This document shows, one piece after another, positions 9,001 through 17,908 of a stretch of DNA of 64,000 nucleotides. The notes below the pieces were generated by a model. The model did not search any database. It was given only the letters and a program-made list of their open reading frames with translations, and was not told where the DNA came from. The position numbers and the translations under genes are program-made. The stretch is from contig NC_070565.1 of NCBI RefSeq assembly GCF_026914185.1, positions 7,316,001-7,380,000 of the forward strand, given 5' to 3'. Source of the DNA: Puccinia triticina. Its lineage: Eukaryota; Basidiomycota; Pucciniomycetes; Pucciniales; Pucciniaceae. The stretch's first letter is position 1. Every line of letters starts with the position of its first letter.

Positions 9001-11927
9001 TAAATTTTGGACCCCCAGGATGGCTACTAACAGAAGAACTCAAATTGTTTAAGCATGTCATTGTTCTGCGGGAAAAAGCATTTGCTTTCTGTCCGCAAGA
9101 AAGAGGGCTTCTTAAACACTCATATGGCTTACCTTATGTCATCCCAGTAGTAGAACACCAGCCATGGCAGAAAAAACCAATTCCGATTCCAGCAGCCATT
9201 AGAGAAGAATTTACGGAGCTTGTCAGGGAACGAATCAACACCGGTTTATATGAACAGTCTACATCAAGCTATTCCAGTCCAGTATTTTGTGTGGCAAAAC
9301 ATGATGGTAAATTAAGGATAGTTCACGATCTTCAAGAAATGAACAAAGTTACAATTCGAGATGCCGGATTGCCGCCTGCAACAGAGGAGTTTGTTGAATC
9401 TTTTTCCGGAAGGGCTTGCTATGGCTTAGGCGACATTATGGGTGGATATGACGAAAGAGAATTAGCTCACGAATCAAGACCAATGACTACTTTTGACACA
9501 CCAATAGGAAGATTTCAGCTCACTCGATTACCACAAGGTGCAACTAACTCAGTGGCAGTTTATCAAGCTCAAATGATGTGGATACTCCAAGATGAGATTC
9601 CGGAACATGTTGGAGTATTCATTGACGATGGCGGAATCAAGGGACCTAGGACAGATTACAACGGCGAATTTTTAGAACAGAACCCCGGAATACGACGGTT
9701 CATTTGGGAGTATGCAATATTATTGGAACGAGTCTTATTTCGTATTGAGGAGGCAGGACTGACAGTTTCAGGCAAGAAGTTTGCATGCTGCGTTCCTTCA
9801 TTGGATATCGTTGGGCATGTGGTCTGCAAAGAAGGAAGAAAGATTTCTCAGCAAAAGAAGAACAAGGTTTTGACCTGGCCAACACCAAGTAATGTTACAG
9901 ACCTGAGAGGATTTTTGGGAATAATCACTTATGTTAGAATGTTTATTAAGAATTTATCAGAAATTGCAGCACCACTTAGGAAACTCACTCGGAAGGATGA
10001 AGAATGGATATGGACTGAAGGGTGCCAGATTGCCTTTGAAGACCTCAAGCAAAAAGTAGGTGAGGATATTGTTCTGAAGAAGCTGGAATATTCAGCAGAT
10101 GCCGGGCGAATAATATTAGCAGTGGATTCAAGTTTTATAGCTGCAGGTGCGGTGCTCAGTCAAGAAGAGTTGGATACTGGAATGAACAGGCCAGTCCTTT
10201 ATGAATCTATAGTATTTTCACCAGTTGAATCTCGATACTCTCAGCCAAAATTAGAATTATGTGGAGTCGCAAGAGTTCTCAAGAAGCTTCAAACAATTCT
10301 GTGGGGTCAACTTTTTGAGCTTCAGGTTGATGCCAAGTCGCTAATTCAAATGATAAACTCGCCATCATTACCCAATGCCCCGATGACAAGATGGGTAGCT
10401 TTTATTCAGTTGTTTTCATTTGATTTGGTTCATAAGCCTGGAAAAACATTCACAATGCCGGATGGATTATCACGAAGACCAATTGGTGAAGATGAAGAAG
10501 AATATTATGAGGATACACCAGATTTTGATGAGGATGAACCACCAATTCAACCCTGCTTTCAGATATACTCAAGTCAAATCAGTACGGAACAGTTGAAGGA
10601 ATGGGAGAGCCCAGGATATTGGATGGATATGAAGCATTACCTGCAAACATTGAAGAAACCTGATTCCATGGAGCCTGAAGAGTTTCAAAAATTAAAAAGG
10701 AAGTCAATAAATTATTTTGTCAAGAATTCAAAACTCATGAGAAGGCATACCCCAACAGCACAATTAGTTATCTCCAATCCTGAATTCCACGAAAAACTCC
10801 TTCAGATGGTTCACGAAGATCTAGGCCACCGCGGAGTGGAAGAAACATATCAGCGCTTAGTATGTAGATTTTGGTGGCCAAGTTTGAAGAAACATGTACG
10901 TAACTGGGTCAAAAGCTGTGTTGCCTGCCAAAAGCGTGATCCAACCATACCACGTGAAGTACGCAACCCAACAGGAGAAAGTTTTCTTTTTGGGAGAGTA
11001 GCATTAGATGCCTGTCATATTAAAGCAGGGAAATTCAAATATTTGATAGTGGCCCGGGACGATCTTTCAGGATGGGTAGAAGCAGCTGCTTTAGTAAACC
11101 TCACTTCAGCATCTGTAGGTAAGTTTCTTTTGGAAAATTGGGCTTACAAGTTTGGATCAATCAAAACAATAACCACAGACAATGGTGCGGAATTCAAGGA
11201 CGAGTTTATTCAAGCAGTTCAGAAAATTGGAGCAACTTTACGACCGACTACACCATACTATCCGGAAGGAAACGGGATGATTGAGAGGGGTCACAAACCC
11301 ATCAAAGATGCTCTTGTCAAAATGTGTGGAGAATCTGGGGGTAAATGGAAGGATTTGTTACCATTAGTTTTATTCGCAGACAGGATTTCAACAAAACGAT
11401 CAACTGGGTACTCACCATATGAGATGGTATTTGGACAGAAGGCTGTTTTAGCTGTTGACTTGGAAGCAGAAACATATCTTGCTATAGATTGGATGGAGGT
11501 GAAAACCACTGATGAATTGTTGGTAGCAAGAACCAGACAATTGGAACAGCGAGACGAGATGCTAGAAGAAGCTCACCAGAAGTTACTCAAATCAAGAGAA
11601 AATTCAGTTAGATATTGGGATCGGAAGCTGGCGTCAAAATTGAGGGATCCGCTGGAACCTGGAACATTAGTTCTTACCTACAATAAAAGTCTTGAAGATC
11701 AGTGGGGAAAACTCTTCTCACATCGGTGGAATGGTCCATTCAGAATCAAGAGGCAAGTTGAGAAAGGTGCTTACATTTTAGAAGAGTTGGATGGTGTTGA
11801 ACTCAAAAGAAAGTACGCGGCTTCTCATATCAAAAGATATTTTGTGAGAGGCAAACCTCTTAAAGATTTAATGTCAGATGAAATGGATATTGATGATCAA
11901 GAGGGTGTCTTAGAAGAGGAAAACTAG
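6036..11927 (+). CDS. Ty3-type gag-pol polyprotein (1963 aa, single frame)
   Basis: One uninterrupted frame encodes the particle protein and all enzymes. The gag region covers about residues 80-400 and ends in a CCHC knuckle (CYYCQKEGHSTLNC, residue 402). Pepsin-like protease: DSGS at about residue 693. Reverse transcriptase runs from about 1045, with its catalytic motif as FIDD (residue 1195) instead of the usual Y-x-D-D. RNase H: VDSSF, Asp at about 1364. Integrase has an HHCC finger (HEDLGH at 1593 to CVACQ) and a D,D(34)E core at D1658, D1715 and E1750, then WNGPFRI. Gag and Pol are fused without a frameshift, so their ratio must be set by another route such as proteolysis. The frame starts 12 codons before any gag similarity and ends in an acidic tail. 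Confidence 0.97.
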   Translation: MSFNLPGDLEAGTEQGNSGMNLDNPLLPQVRPNLPLQNTASTSKTRALGQTGQITASGLGVASGSGAPPTAGAPSTSAADQAEKLFKTITPTKHRKEASQSTYPRNLDMGQSTPIREVRQKVVKIENDTLKFEGERLKTFLLRYERAAEACGASDWDMVMQIDRFVIGEDLKEELETLEGYEERDWDLLKESMTEVWGDYYTQIKYTVQDLRDLAEGIAKKGGLKDIHDYREFVSKFMMIVKYLVTNEHITSQQDVVYLFLAAFSKESQRNIKRELIKGEKIKYGKDGYCKPPEIKDLINYAEMEMKAGSEDTFGYGRAFAESNKIMQKLLDVKKGSDKGKVLREKMLDENPVGKLEGKVDELTKFMQNLQNQMAQTNSKEENAQGRPETRRKLYEPRERICYYCQKEGHSTLNCFALENDEKEGLVRRMGKEYYLPNGEKIPFDRSRPIRTVVAGASADPKMKKLSTQLAFAEPPSTYPNNIPLESGKIKTEPISIMKKASPDVVSSVGIVNWNAPGPQAENFLKQLPLETYGLQARKGGFSGRKEKTETKEDLKTGTSMDIDQIYVKEPVIPPIRRPVKAKSESQSIELELVNEVQKSVIPLTLSQLSKACPQFTEEMIKQLTKKLPQVQQESAPTFIASSPRSPEEEQILSASMKINEQKKALEGTAYYSCALGFVKTFMEGQEVNFLVDSGSMVNVIPEGLAFHLGLEITHIEIPLSGVGGEQCNITGVVEFCPLTIGSFTGPIHLFTAIKATLPILGRPFLFDNQCMLEYFRRGEILTFQGHNERRVQVTLARAYEGYGWERTKQCLEEPLTTGCLTKSASSQVKGEIIQNGRKGVSSCLERLRELMNFFPIKKKSYKQRNPSLGLECHTIQFSSSARVTDFSAEGNMSSNPERQMKNLLADGIGSRTQADMCKRWTNGDLWCFTKYKPVGKKVKPVNEPMPQKINPPLQRPPLSRDPYQTPLTPSPPEFQPTLKVTEERLKVVNFGPPGWLLTEELKLFKHVIVLREKAFAFCPQERGLLKHSYGLPYVIPVVEHQPWQKKPIPIPAAIREEFTELVRERINTGLYEQSTSSYSSPVFCVAKHDGKLRIVHDLQEMNKVTIRDAGLPPATEEFVESFSGRACYGLGDIMGGYDERELAHESRPMTTFDTPIGRFQLTRLPQGATNSVAVYQAQMMWILQDEIPEHVGVFIDDGGIKGPRTDYNGEFLEQNPGIRRFIWEYAILLERVLFRIEEAGLTVSGKKFACCVPSLDIVGHVVCKEGRKISQQKKNKVLTWPTPSNVTDLRGFLGIITYVRMFIKNLSEIAAPLRKLTRKDEEWIWTEGCQIAFEDLKQKVGEDIVLKKLEYSADAGRIILAVDSSFIAAGAVLSQEELDTGMNRPVLYESIVFSPVESRYSQPKLELCGVARVLKKLQTILWGQLFELQVDAKSLIQMINSPSLPNAPMTRWVAFIQLFSFDLVHKPGKTFTMPDGLSRRPIGEDEEEYYEDTPDFDEDEPPIQPCFQIYSSQISTEQLKEWESPGYWMDMKHYLQTLKKPDSMEPEEFQKLKRKSINYFVKNSKLMRRHTPTAQLVISNPEFHEKLLQMVHEDLGHRGVEETYQRLVCRFWWPSLKKHVRNWVKSCVACQKRDPTIPREVRNPTGESFLFGRVALDACHIKAGKFKYLIVARDDLSGWVEAAALVNLTSASVGKFLLENWAYKFGSIKTITTDNGAEFKDEFIQAVQKIGATLRPTTPYYPEGNGMIERGHKPIKDALVKMCGESGGKWKDLLPLVLFADRISTKRSTGYSPYEMVFGQKAVLAVDLEAETYLAIDWMEVKTTDELLVARTRQLEQRDEMLEEAHQKLLKSRENSVRYWDRKLASKLRDPLEPGTLVLTYNKSLEDQWGKLFSHRWNGPFRIKRQVEKGAYILEELDGVELKRKYAASHIKRYFVRGKPLKDLMSDEMDIDDQEGVLEEEN

Positions 11928-13242
11928 ATTTTTGTCAAGCTCCTGAGTAGGAGGGTAAACTGCTTATATTTTTTCTTGCCCTGTATATTAGTTGGTGATT
12001 TTTTTAAGGTATGATATATGTAGTGGTACTTTTTTTTTTAGTTTTTATGATAGTTTTAGACAAAAAAAAAAAAAAAAAAGTTGGGGGAGGAGTCCCTCAA
12101 GAGTTGAGTTTCCTGAGAATTTTGATGAGTTTGGTTTTTTCTTGTAGCATCATGTCTTTTTTTTCATCAGATGAGTCACATTGTATTATTTTTTTTCTAG
12201 GAAGAGATATCTCTTCAGTTCAGTAAAACATTTAATTATGTTTTCTGAGGGTATGGGTGGGCACTTTGGTTATATTGACTCTTTTTTCTATGCACTGTTT
12301 TGTTATATTCACTATTTGGATTATTCACTTTTTCTGTGCTACATAGGGGATTAGGCACTATGTTTTCCAATATGATCTTGTTTTGTAGTCATTTTTTTCT
12401 ATTATTGAGTTGTGAGTGGTTGTTGATGAAGTGTTGTTTCTGACTGATTTTTTCTCACACTTAGAATTGGTTGAGGACAACCAATAAGTTGGGGGAGAGG
12501 GTTGTCTCAAATAGCTGATCATTTGTTTAGATAGGGAGGTTTAAAATTTCAAAATTTTAGATACAGGTTTTTTTTAGGAATCAGTCGAGTATAGGATAAG
12601 TGTGGATTGTTTTTTTTTTTTGCAGTCTTACTCGACGAGGTGAACGCATGGGACGCGCGAGCTTTGCGACGATAAGGTTGTAGTAACGAGGGAAGCGAGT
12701 GTACTGAAGCAGGTACAGAGCCAGGTCGAGCTGAACAGGTTGTAGATGGAACAACCGTGTACAAGAGTTTCTTCGAGAAGGAGAGCGTACGGAGCGAGGT
12801 TCGAGTAGCCTGATGGGCTCGTAGTGTGTATGGAGCGAGGGAGTGCTCCGACTGGATTGGTTTTTTTTTGAGGGACGACTCGGTCTCTCTTCTCAATCAG
12901 TTGGAATAGCGAGGTCGTGTTCAAAAGGAGGACAACACTCTCAAAATCTCACAGACAAAACCAAGAAGAATCACAGCCAAAATGGACAACTGGAAGATGC
13001 TGATCATTGGAGGCAAGGATACTTAACGCGATAGACTATATACAGCTATACAACAGATAAGAGAAATAGAGGTCGTAACAGTCATGTTTTTTTTTTTTCG
13101 GATCGATCGTTAGAAGGAAGACAGTAGATGACGATAAGGACTTCGTGTATCAATCAAACAGAGTGGTCGTGAAGGGATCAGATAAAAGAGACTATGTACA
13201 ACAAAGAGATCAGGAGAAGGACCGAGCACAAACAACGGCGGA

Positions 13243-14253
13243 CTAGTGACGAGAGGCTTCGAGGAAAACATTGAAGTGCTTTTGAATACGAGTAATGATA
13301 TAGATCCGAGCGGAGGCCTCTTGAGGAGAACTGGGGGCATAAAAATTGAAGTAATCAAAAACATCGAGCAGGACACAGTGTGCAATCTCCTTGAGTTGTT
13401 CGGCGTTGTACACAAACCGGGTGGGAAACTCTCTGCCACGACGAAGGAGAGCTGCGACTTGATCCGGAGACATCTCCAGGTAGCTGACACCATCAAACGG
13501 CGAAGCAGACTCCACAGATTCCGAACGAATTCTCTTGAAGGCGGGCGGAGCATCCGAGCTTCGAGTTGATGAAGGATAGACCGTGCTGGACGCCGCTTCC
13601 GAGCTGCCCTTGTAGGGACTTTCATAGAGTGGACCAGGCTGAGACTTGATGTAGGGGATCGAACAGCCTGCCGATCTTCTTCCTTCGGAGCTGGGCGCTT
13701 GAAATAGAGCCTACATGAGTAAGAAGTAAAGATAAAAAAAAATAAAATAGAAGCGAGGTAAGTATGGAGTTCAAATAGAAGGAGGAAAGAAATCAGTACA
13801 TACATTTTTTTGGGGAGCAGTTTCAAAGACCGGAACAGGAATATCGGGCGCAATATCGACCGCTTTGCCTTTGGGATCGATGGGCGAGATGAATTCAGGA
13901 GATGGCATGAAGTCGGGGAGGCTTCTGAAGTAGCCCGGCGGAGCCTGTAAAAAACTGTGGATCGCATTTCTTTTCATGCGCATCCAGGGATTCTCGACCT
14001 CAGCGGCCGACGCTTCGGATGGACCTTCAAGGATTTCTGGGTTGGTTCGAAGGGTGCTACAACCCGGTACGGAGGCAAAGGTAGGAGCCCGAGGCTCACT
14101 CGGAGAGTTTGCAAGCATGTCCTGCAGGGAGAACGGATGGAATAATTGAGTTAGACAAATATTCATTGGATTCTCGGATGGCGAAGGGATACATACCTCC
14201 TCGGAAAGGTTGGATGGACGAACGGACTTCTTCAAGGATATAGGACAAGACAT
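13243..14253 (-). CDS. Antisense spliced gene in the Ty3 3' extension (280 aa, unrecognised)
   Basis: Minus strand, three exons that join in frame: 14253-14197 (19 codons), 14121-13804 (106 codons) and 13710-13243 (155 codons plus stop). Both introns (75 and 93 nt) start with the canonical fungal donor GTATGT and end CTGCAG and ATGTAG. Both lie between codons. A TATA box lies 116 nt upstream of the ATG. The product starts MSCPISLKKSVRPS. It is rich in Ser and Pro for the first 190 residues, and ends in a more ordered, probably helical segment (VSYLEMSPDQVAALLRRG, HCVLLDVFDYFNFYAPSS, RIYIITRIQKHFNVFLEAS). No family was recognised. Antisense genes in 3' extensions are known in some plant Ty3 elements (for example Grande); any relation is untested. 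A captured host gene is the main alternative. Confidence 0.7.
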
Positions 14254-14368
14254 GACTAGCGGACACACACACTGGGTACTGACAAAAGATTGGAACACAG
14301 GGGAGGAATGTTCAAAACCTCGAGGAACAGGAGCTGATGAGGAGGGAAGAGACTCACCAAAGGGTCTT

Positions 14369-14376
14369 CTTTTATA
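14369..14376 (-). promoter_or_regulatory. TATA box of the antisense gene
   Basis: On the minus strand this reads TATAAAAG within GGGTATAAAAGAAG. It is 116 nt before the chosen start codon, which is the first ATG downstream of the expected transcription start. Confidence 0.5.
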
Positions 14377-15666
14377 CCCATCAGGGATCCATCTCACATT
14401 TTTTGAGGGAGGGACGAACTGGGACGTTGAGAGAGCCTGAGACCCCCAACTTCCAGGTAGTTTGGCTGACACGTACCCACTTTGAGTGCCGAGGCTGCCG
14501 GACCAAATAGTTACCACCAAAACTCCGCCAGCAGCACGGAGCAACTTCCGTCTCTATTTGGATCTTCAGATTAAAAAAAAAGCTGTACTCAACACATCAG
14601 CCTACGACATTTGTGTTAAGAGAACAGAAAGGAAGAAAGTATATTGACCAGGCTTGCAGATCTGCTACTACCTGTATCAGAGCTCGAAGATGGCAAGAAC
14701 AAAGTTTGAAACACCTGCAAGTAGGGGTAGCACTGCCCAACTCCACAGTACAGGGTCAGCCACAGAAGACACATCACTTCCAGGAATACAGGAGGTTACA
14801 TGAAACTCGAGCAGCAGAGGATGATCAGCAAGTTACACTATACATTGTTACAAAAATTCTGAATTGTTGACACACATTCTCATCACAAATCACCCGGAGA
14901 GGATTCCTCAAAGTAAGAGAAGGAACACCTCAACACAACTTATGCAAACAAAAACATCCAAACACCCAGTAATTCAAGACACAGGCATGCCATTCAAGAC
15001 ACATGGACAAAAAGTAAGAACAATCTGGAAAATACACTAAGTGAAAACATGGATTGAGAGTTGATGTCTGTTCATCAACAGAGGTAAGTAATTCTGAAGG
15101 ATGTGCTGATGCACTCTTTTCTCACAGACGTACTGGAGATATAGTTTTTCTTAGATTGAAAAATGCCACATTTGAGTGGGAAAACCACAAGCTTGTTCTT
15201 TTGTAGGATTGGGTTTGTTGCTAAACAACTTTATTGAATGTTTTGAGGACTGGATCACTGAAAAAAGATTCCACAAAGGGAATATCAGGGGTCAATCTAA
15301 AGGTCCAATATCAAGCATTAAAAATGTTTCAATGATTTTATTATCATCCAAGTTGGGGGTTGACTTACCCAGATAACCCTATTTTATATGGTGCAAAGGC
15401 ACAAATTTTGCTAGACAATTGATTTTTTTTAGCCCTGATCATTGAAGATCAGAGAGCAACAAATCTTCATTCTGCAAAGAGGATAACTTGTGGAATACCT
15501 ATTCAAATGACACATAATCATGACAGAAAATTTCTATTTTCAAAAGAACATCTGTTGAGAGGAAATTGAACCAGTACATTCTTTTGGATGTCTCAACCAA
15601 TGTTGAGGGAGAGATACACACTTAATTCAGCATTCAAATTCAGCAATTGTCTGGGGACAGACAATA

Positions 15667-15679
15667 AGTTGGGGGAGGA
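15667..15679 (+). other. Polypurine tract of the Ty3 element
   Basis: AAGTTGGGGGAGGA ends directly at the first base of the 3' LTR, which is where plus-strand DNA synthesis is primed. The same AAGTTGGGGG core precedes the LTR of the non-autonomous element (37341-37356, complement). Confidence 0.85.
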
Positions 15680-16598
15680 TGTGGTCGACACTCTTGTATA
15701 GGAAGGAAAAATTCAAAATTTTTAGCTTACACACAAGTTTCACAGTTACATAGTTCAGTTACATATACATAGCAAGTCTACATAGTAATTTTTACATATA
15801 CATGCATATTTACAGTCATTTCTTGTTGCATACTCCTAATGTATGCAGTGTTACAAACCATCTTTTACACTATATTTGAATAACCAGAGATCAGGAGTTA
15901 ATTATTGGAGGGATGAAAGTCCAAGTCCAAGTAGAGGCTTTGACCCTCAAAACCTGATAAGAAGTATGTACAGGTCCTTATCTTGTTGCTATTGGGGCAC
16001 TTCTTTGAACATGACAACTATTTTTCTCTAGAATATTCCAATACTTCTTGTTGCTAAGGCAAAACTTCCATTACAGTTGGTAGACCATTTTGGAACATTC
16101 TATTTCTTCTTGGTTTCATGTATTGTTGCACAGCCTCTGCTGTATTGTTGCACAGCCTCTGCTGTATTCACAGTTACTAGAATATTCCATACTTGTATTG
16201 CTGTGCTACCTGCACTTTTTGCAGGGAAATTGTAATCCTCCAGGGGGCAAAAATCCCTCACTCTTGTCTATAAAAGGAGGCTCTCCTCCACTGTTTTTCT
16301 GTTTCCTCATGCAAAAAGTACACAGAGTACCTAGCCAACAAATAATTGTAAACACGACAGCACATATTTACTACGCAATATATATACCAGTTACACCCTA
16401 CAAATAACCAATACTTCGCCAGAAGAGTCCCAAATAATCCCTTGCAAGGCTATTAACAACTACACTGTCCACATCTTCTTCTTCCAAGCTTAGCTTGGGG
16501 GGTGTTGTCAGTCTGATTTTCAGAGAGGCAGGGGTTTCCCCACACATACTTCTCTAAATTCAGCCAAAAGGGGTGCAACCCACTTTTGGAGTCTCACA
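15680..16598 (+). repeat. 3' LTR of the Ty3 element
   Basis: 919 bp, colinear with 4671-5589 at a constant offset of 11009. No difference was seen on visual comparison. It is followed by the ACGT duplication. Confidence 0.95.
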
Positions 16599-17268
16599 AC
16601 GTATAATTTATGGGTTCTCCCCCCTTTTCCGGTTTGTTTCCCTTATAAAAAGGGGCATGGTAGTAATCTACCACGTTTGCATATTTTTCTTCCTTCTTTT
16701 TCGGCTCTCTAGGTTGAATTTCAACGGATTCGTCGTCCGAAACTTGATCGAAGTCGTAATCATCATTTGGATTAGCCAAATCAATAGTTTTATCGGCCTT
16801 CAAATCACCAAGTTTAAACCAACCAAGAAATAAAATAACCAATCATGCCTTTGTCAGTTATATTCTAATGCTTCATGTAGCATGCATGTTGCTTACTGAA
16901 TTGTCTGCCGCATACTTCTGGGTTTTGATTTTGGAAGTCTTGTTCTTGTTAGTCAAAGCACCTTTCTTGGTGGCGCTGGCAGGCCCAGAAGATCCAACTT
17001 GACGAGGCCTCTTAGCTGTAGGCCCTTTCTTTTTGTTTTTCGGAGGGGAATTGCCGGATTCCGAAGAATGTGCCTGCGGCCGTTTTTGTGATGTTGGCTT
17101 TGTGGCCCGCACTCGAGAGTCTGACGACGTAGGGATCATGTCTGGCATTACTGTTACGGAGGAGGCCCGTTTAGATCGACGGGGTTGAACTTGAGACTGG
17201 TCAGTTTGCTCTCCAGCATCTTCTCTTTCTTCCACTGGCTGTTGAGGGGTGGTGGGTTCGAATGCCAT
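16599..17268 (-). pseudogene. hAT transposase, N-terminal part (two exons)
   Basis: It starts with MAFEPTTPQQPVEE at 17268. Exon 1 (17268-16897, 124 codons) is rich in Lys, Ser and Pro with basic clusters (PPKNKKKGPTAKRPRQ), likely nuclear targeting. A 99-nt intron with donor GTAAGC follows. Exon 2 (from 16797) has an acidic stretch (NPNDDYDFDQVSDDESVE) and continues up to the Ty3 insertion. Across the insertion the frame runs directly into the zinc-finger cysteines at 4670, so these two pieces were one gene. The start codon lies 420 bp inside the right terminal repeat. Confidence 0.85.
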
Positions 17269-17667
17269 GGCAAAGGTTTTTTATGGCGGCAAAGGATAGG
17301 TAACACCGGTGGCTCAGGCGAGATGGAGGGGAAAATGGAACAGATAGACCTAGGCCCAGGGGTGTTTGAGGTGGGTTGATTCACGCAAGCCACCAAACCT
17401 ACTGTATGGAAAAATGTACGGCAAAAATTCCCTTTTGGGAGCTTTTGGGACATCCTCGCGGAGCTAAGGGGCAAGCCTTGAGACGCGTTATCGGTGTTAC
17501 GGGCCGTTATCGCCGTTACTCTATCGACCCTCTGGGCCAAAACGGAAGTATGTAGATCCCGTTACGCTACCAAGATATCAAAGATTTTTGCCGTTACTAA
17601 TAACGTAACGGGCACCCCCGCGTAACGAGGATAGTTACGTTACTGAAATTACGTGGATAGCGTAAAG

Positions 17668-17695
17668 TAACGTAACTACCCATCGTTGCCACGTA
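17668..17695. repeat. Right terminal inverted repeat of the hAT element and its CCACGTA duplication
   Basis: TAACGTAACTACCCATCGTTG ends at 17688 and mirrors 2015-2035. CCACGTA follows at 17689-17695. Many GTAACG and CGTTAC motifs occur just inside (17480-17660), as at the left end. Confidence 0.85.
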
Positions 17696-17908
17696 GTCCG
17701 CTCCTCAGCCCGGGATTGTCCCGGTCCACTCCCGGATGAGGAGCACTGGTCGTGCTGCGGCGAGTCTAGGAGATGCGTGTGACATCTGTGTCACAACACA
17801 AATTTCATTCACCCACTGACTGCTGCATTGACGCAGCCCTCCGTACGCCTTTCTTGAACGAAACCTACACACCCAATCTCCGAACAACTACAGAAATAAT
17901 ACCCCAGA

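Larger units (their letters stand above)
11928..15666. other. 3' extension of the Ty3 element (non-coding on the sense strand)
   Basis: About 3.7 kb between the integrase stop and the polypurine tract. No sense-strand gene is seen. The flanks (11930-12600 and 14570-15670) are AT-rich and contain extra AAGTTGGGGGAG motifs at about 12078 and 12487. The middle (about 12620-14560) has a more balanced composition and carries the minus-strand spliced gene. Homopolymer runs of T (12610) and A (14572) sit near the edges of this middle block. Confidence 0.85.
4671..16598 (+). mobile_element. Complete Ty3-type LTR retrotransposon, autonomous, 11.9 kb
   Basis: Two 919-bp LTRs (TGTGG...TCACA) appear identical by eye. 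A primer-binding site lies 2 bases inside the 5' LTR and a polypurine tract directly before the 3' LTR. There is one long gag-pol frame (6036-11927). An unusually long 3.7-kb 3' extension separates integrase from the 3' LTR and carries a spliced minus-strand gene (13243-14253). Domain order is PR-RT-RH-IN, the Ty3 order. No chromodomain is seen after integrase; a GPY/F-type motif (WNGPFRI) is present. Identical LTRs and an uninterrupted frame point to a recent insertion that may still be competent. Confidence 0.95.
2015..17688 (-). mobile_element. hAT-superfamily DNA transposon, split by a nested Ty3 retrotransposon
   Basis: The left terminus CAATGATGGGTAGTTACGTT and the right terminus, reverse complement CAACGATGGGTAGTTACGTT, form a terminal inverted repeat of about 21 bp with one mismatch. 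Sub-terminal runs of TTACCGTAAC and GTAACG motifs follow inside both ends. Flanking CCACGTA duplications mark the insertion. Without the 11.9-kb Ty3 insert and its duplicated ACGT the element would be about 3.7 kb. It carries one minus-strand transposase gene. The right end lies 220 bp upstream of the CCDC124 start codon. The assignment follows from the terminal repeats, the duplication length and the hAT dimerisation domain. Confidence 0.9.

Noticed and set aside
12549..12924. Second antisense gene (98-115 codons) in the Ty3 3' extension
   Set aside because: Low-complexity Ser/Lys/Arg peptide overlapping another frame, without start context or splice support.
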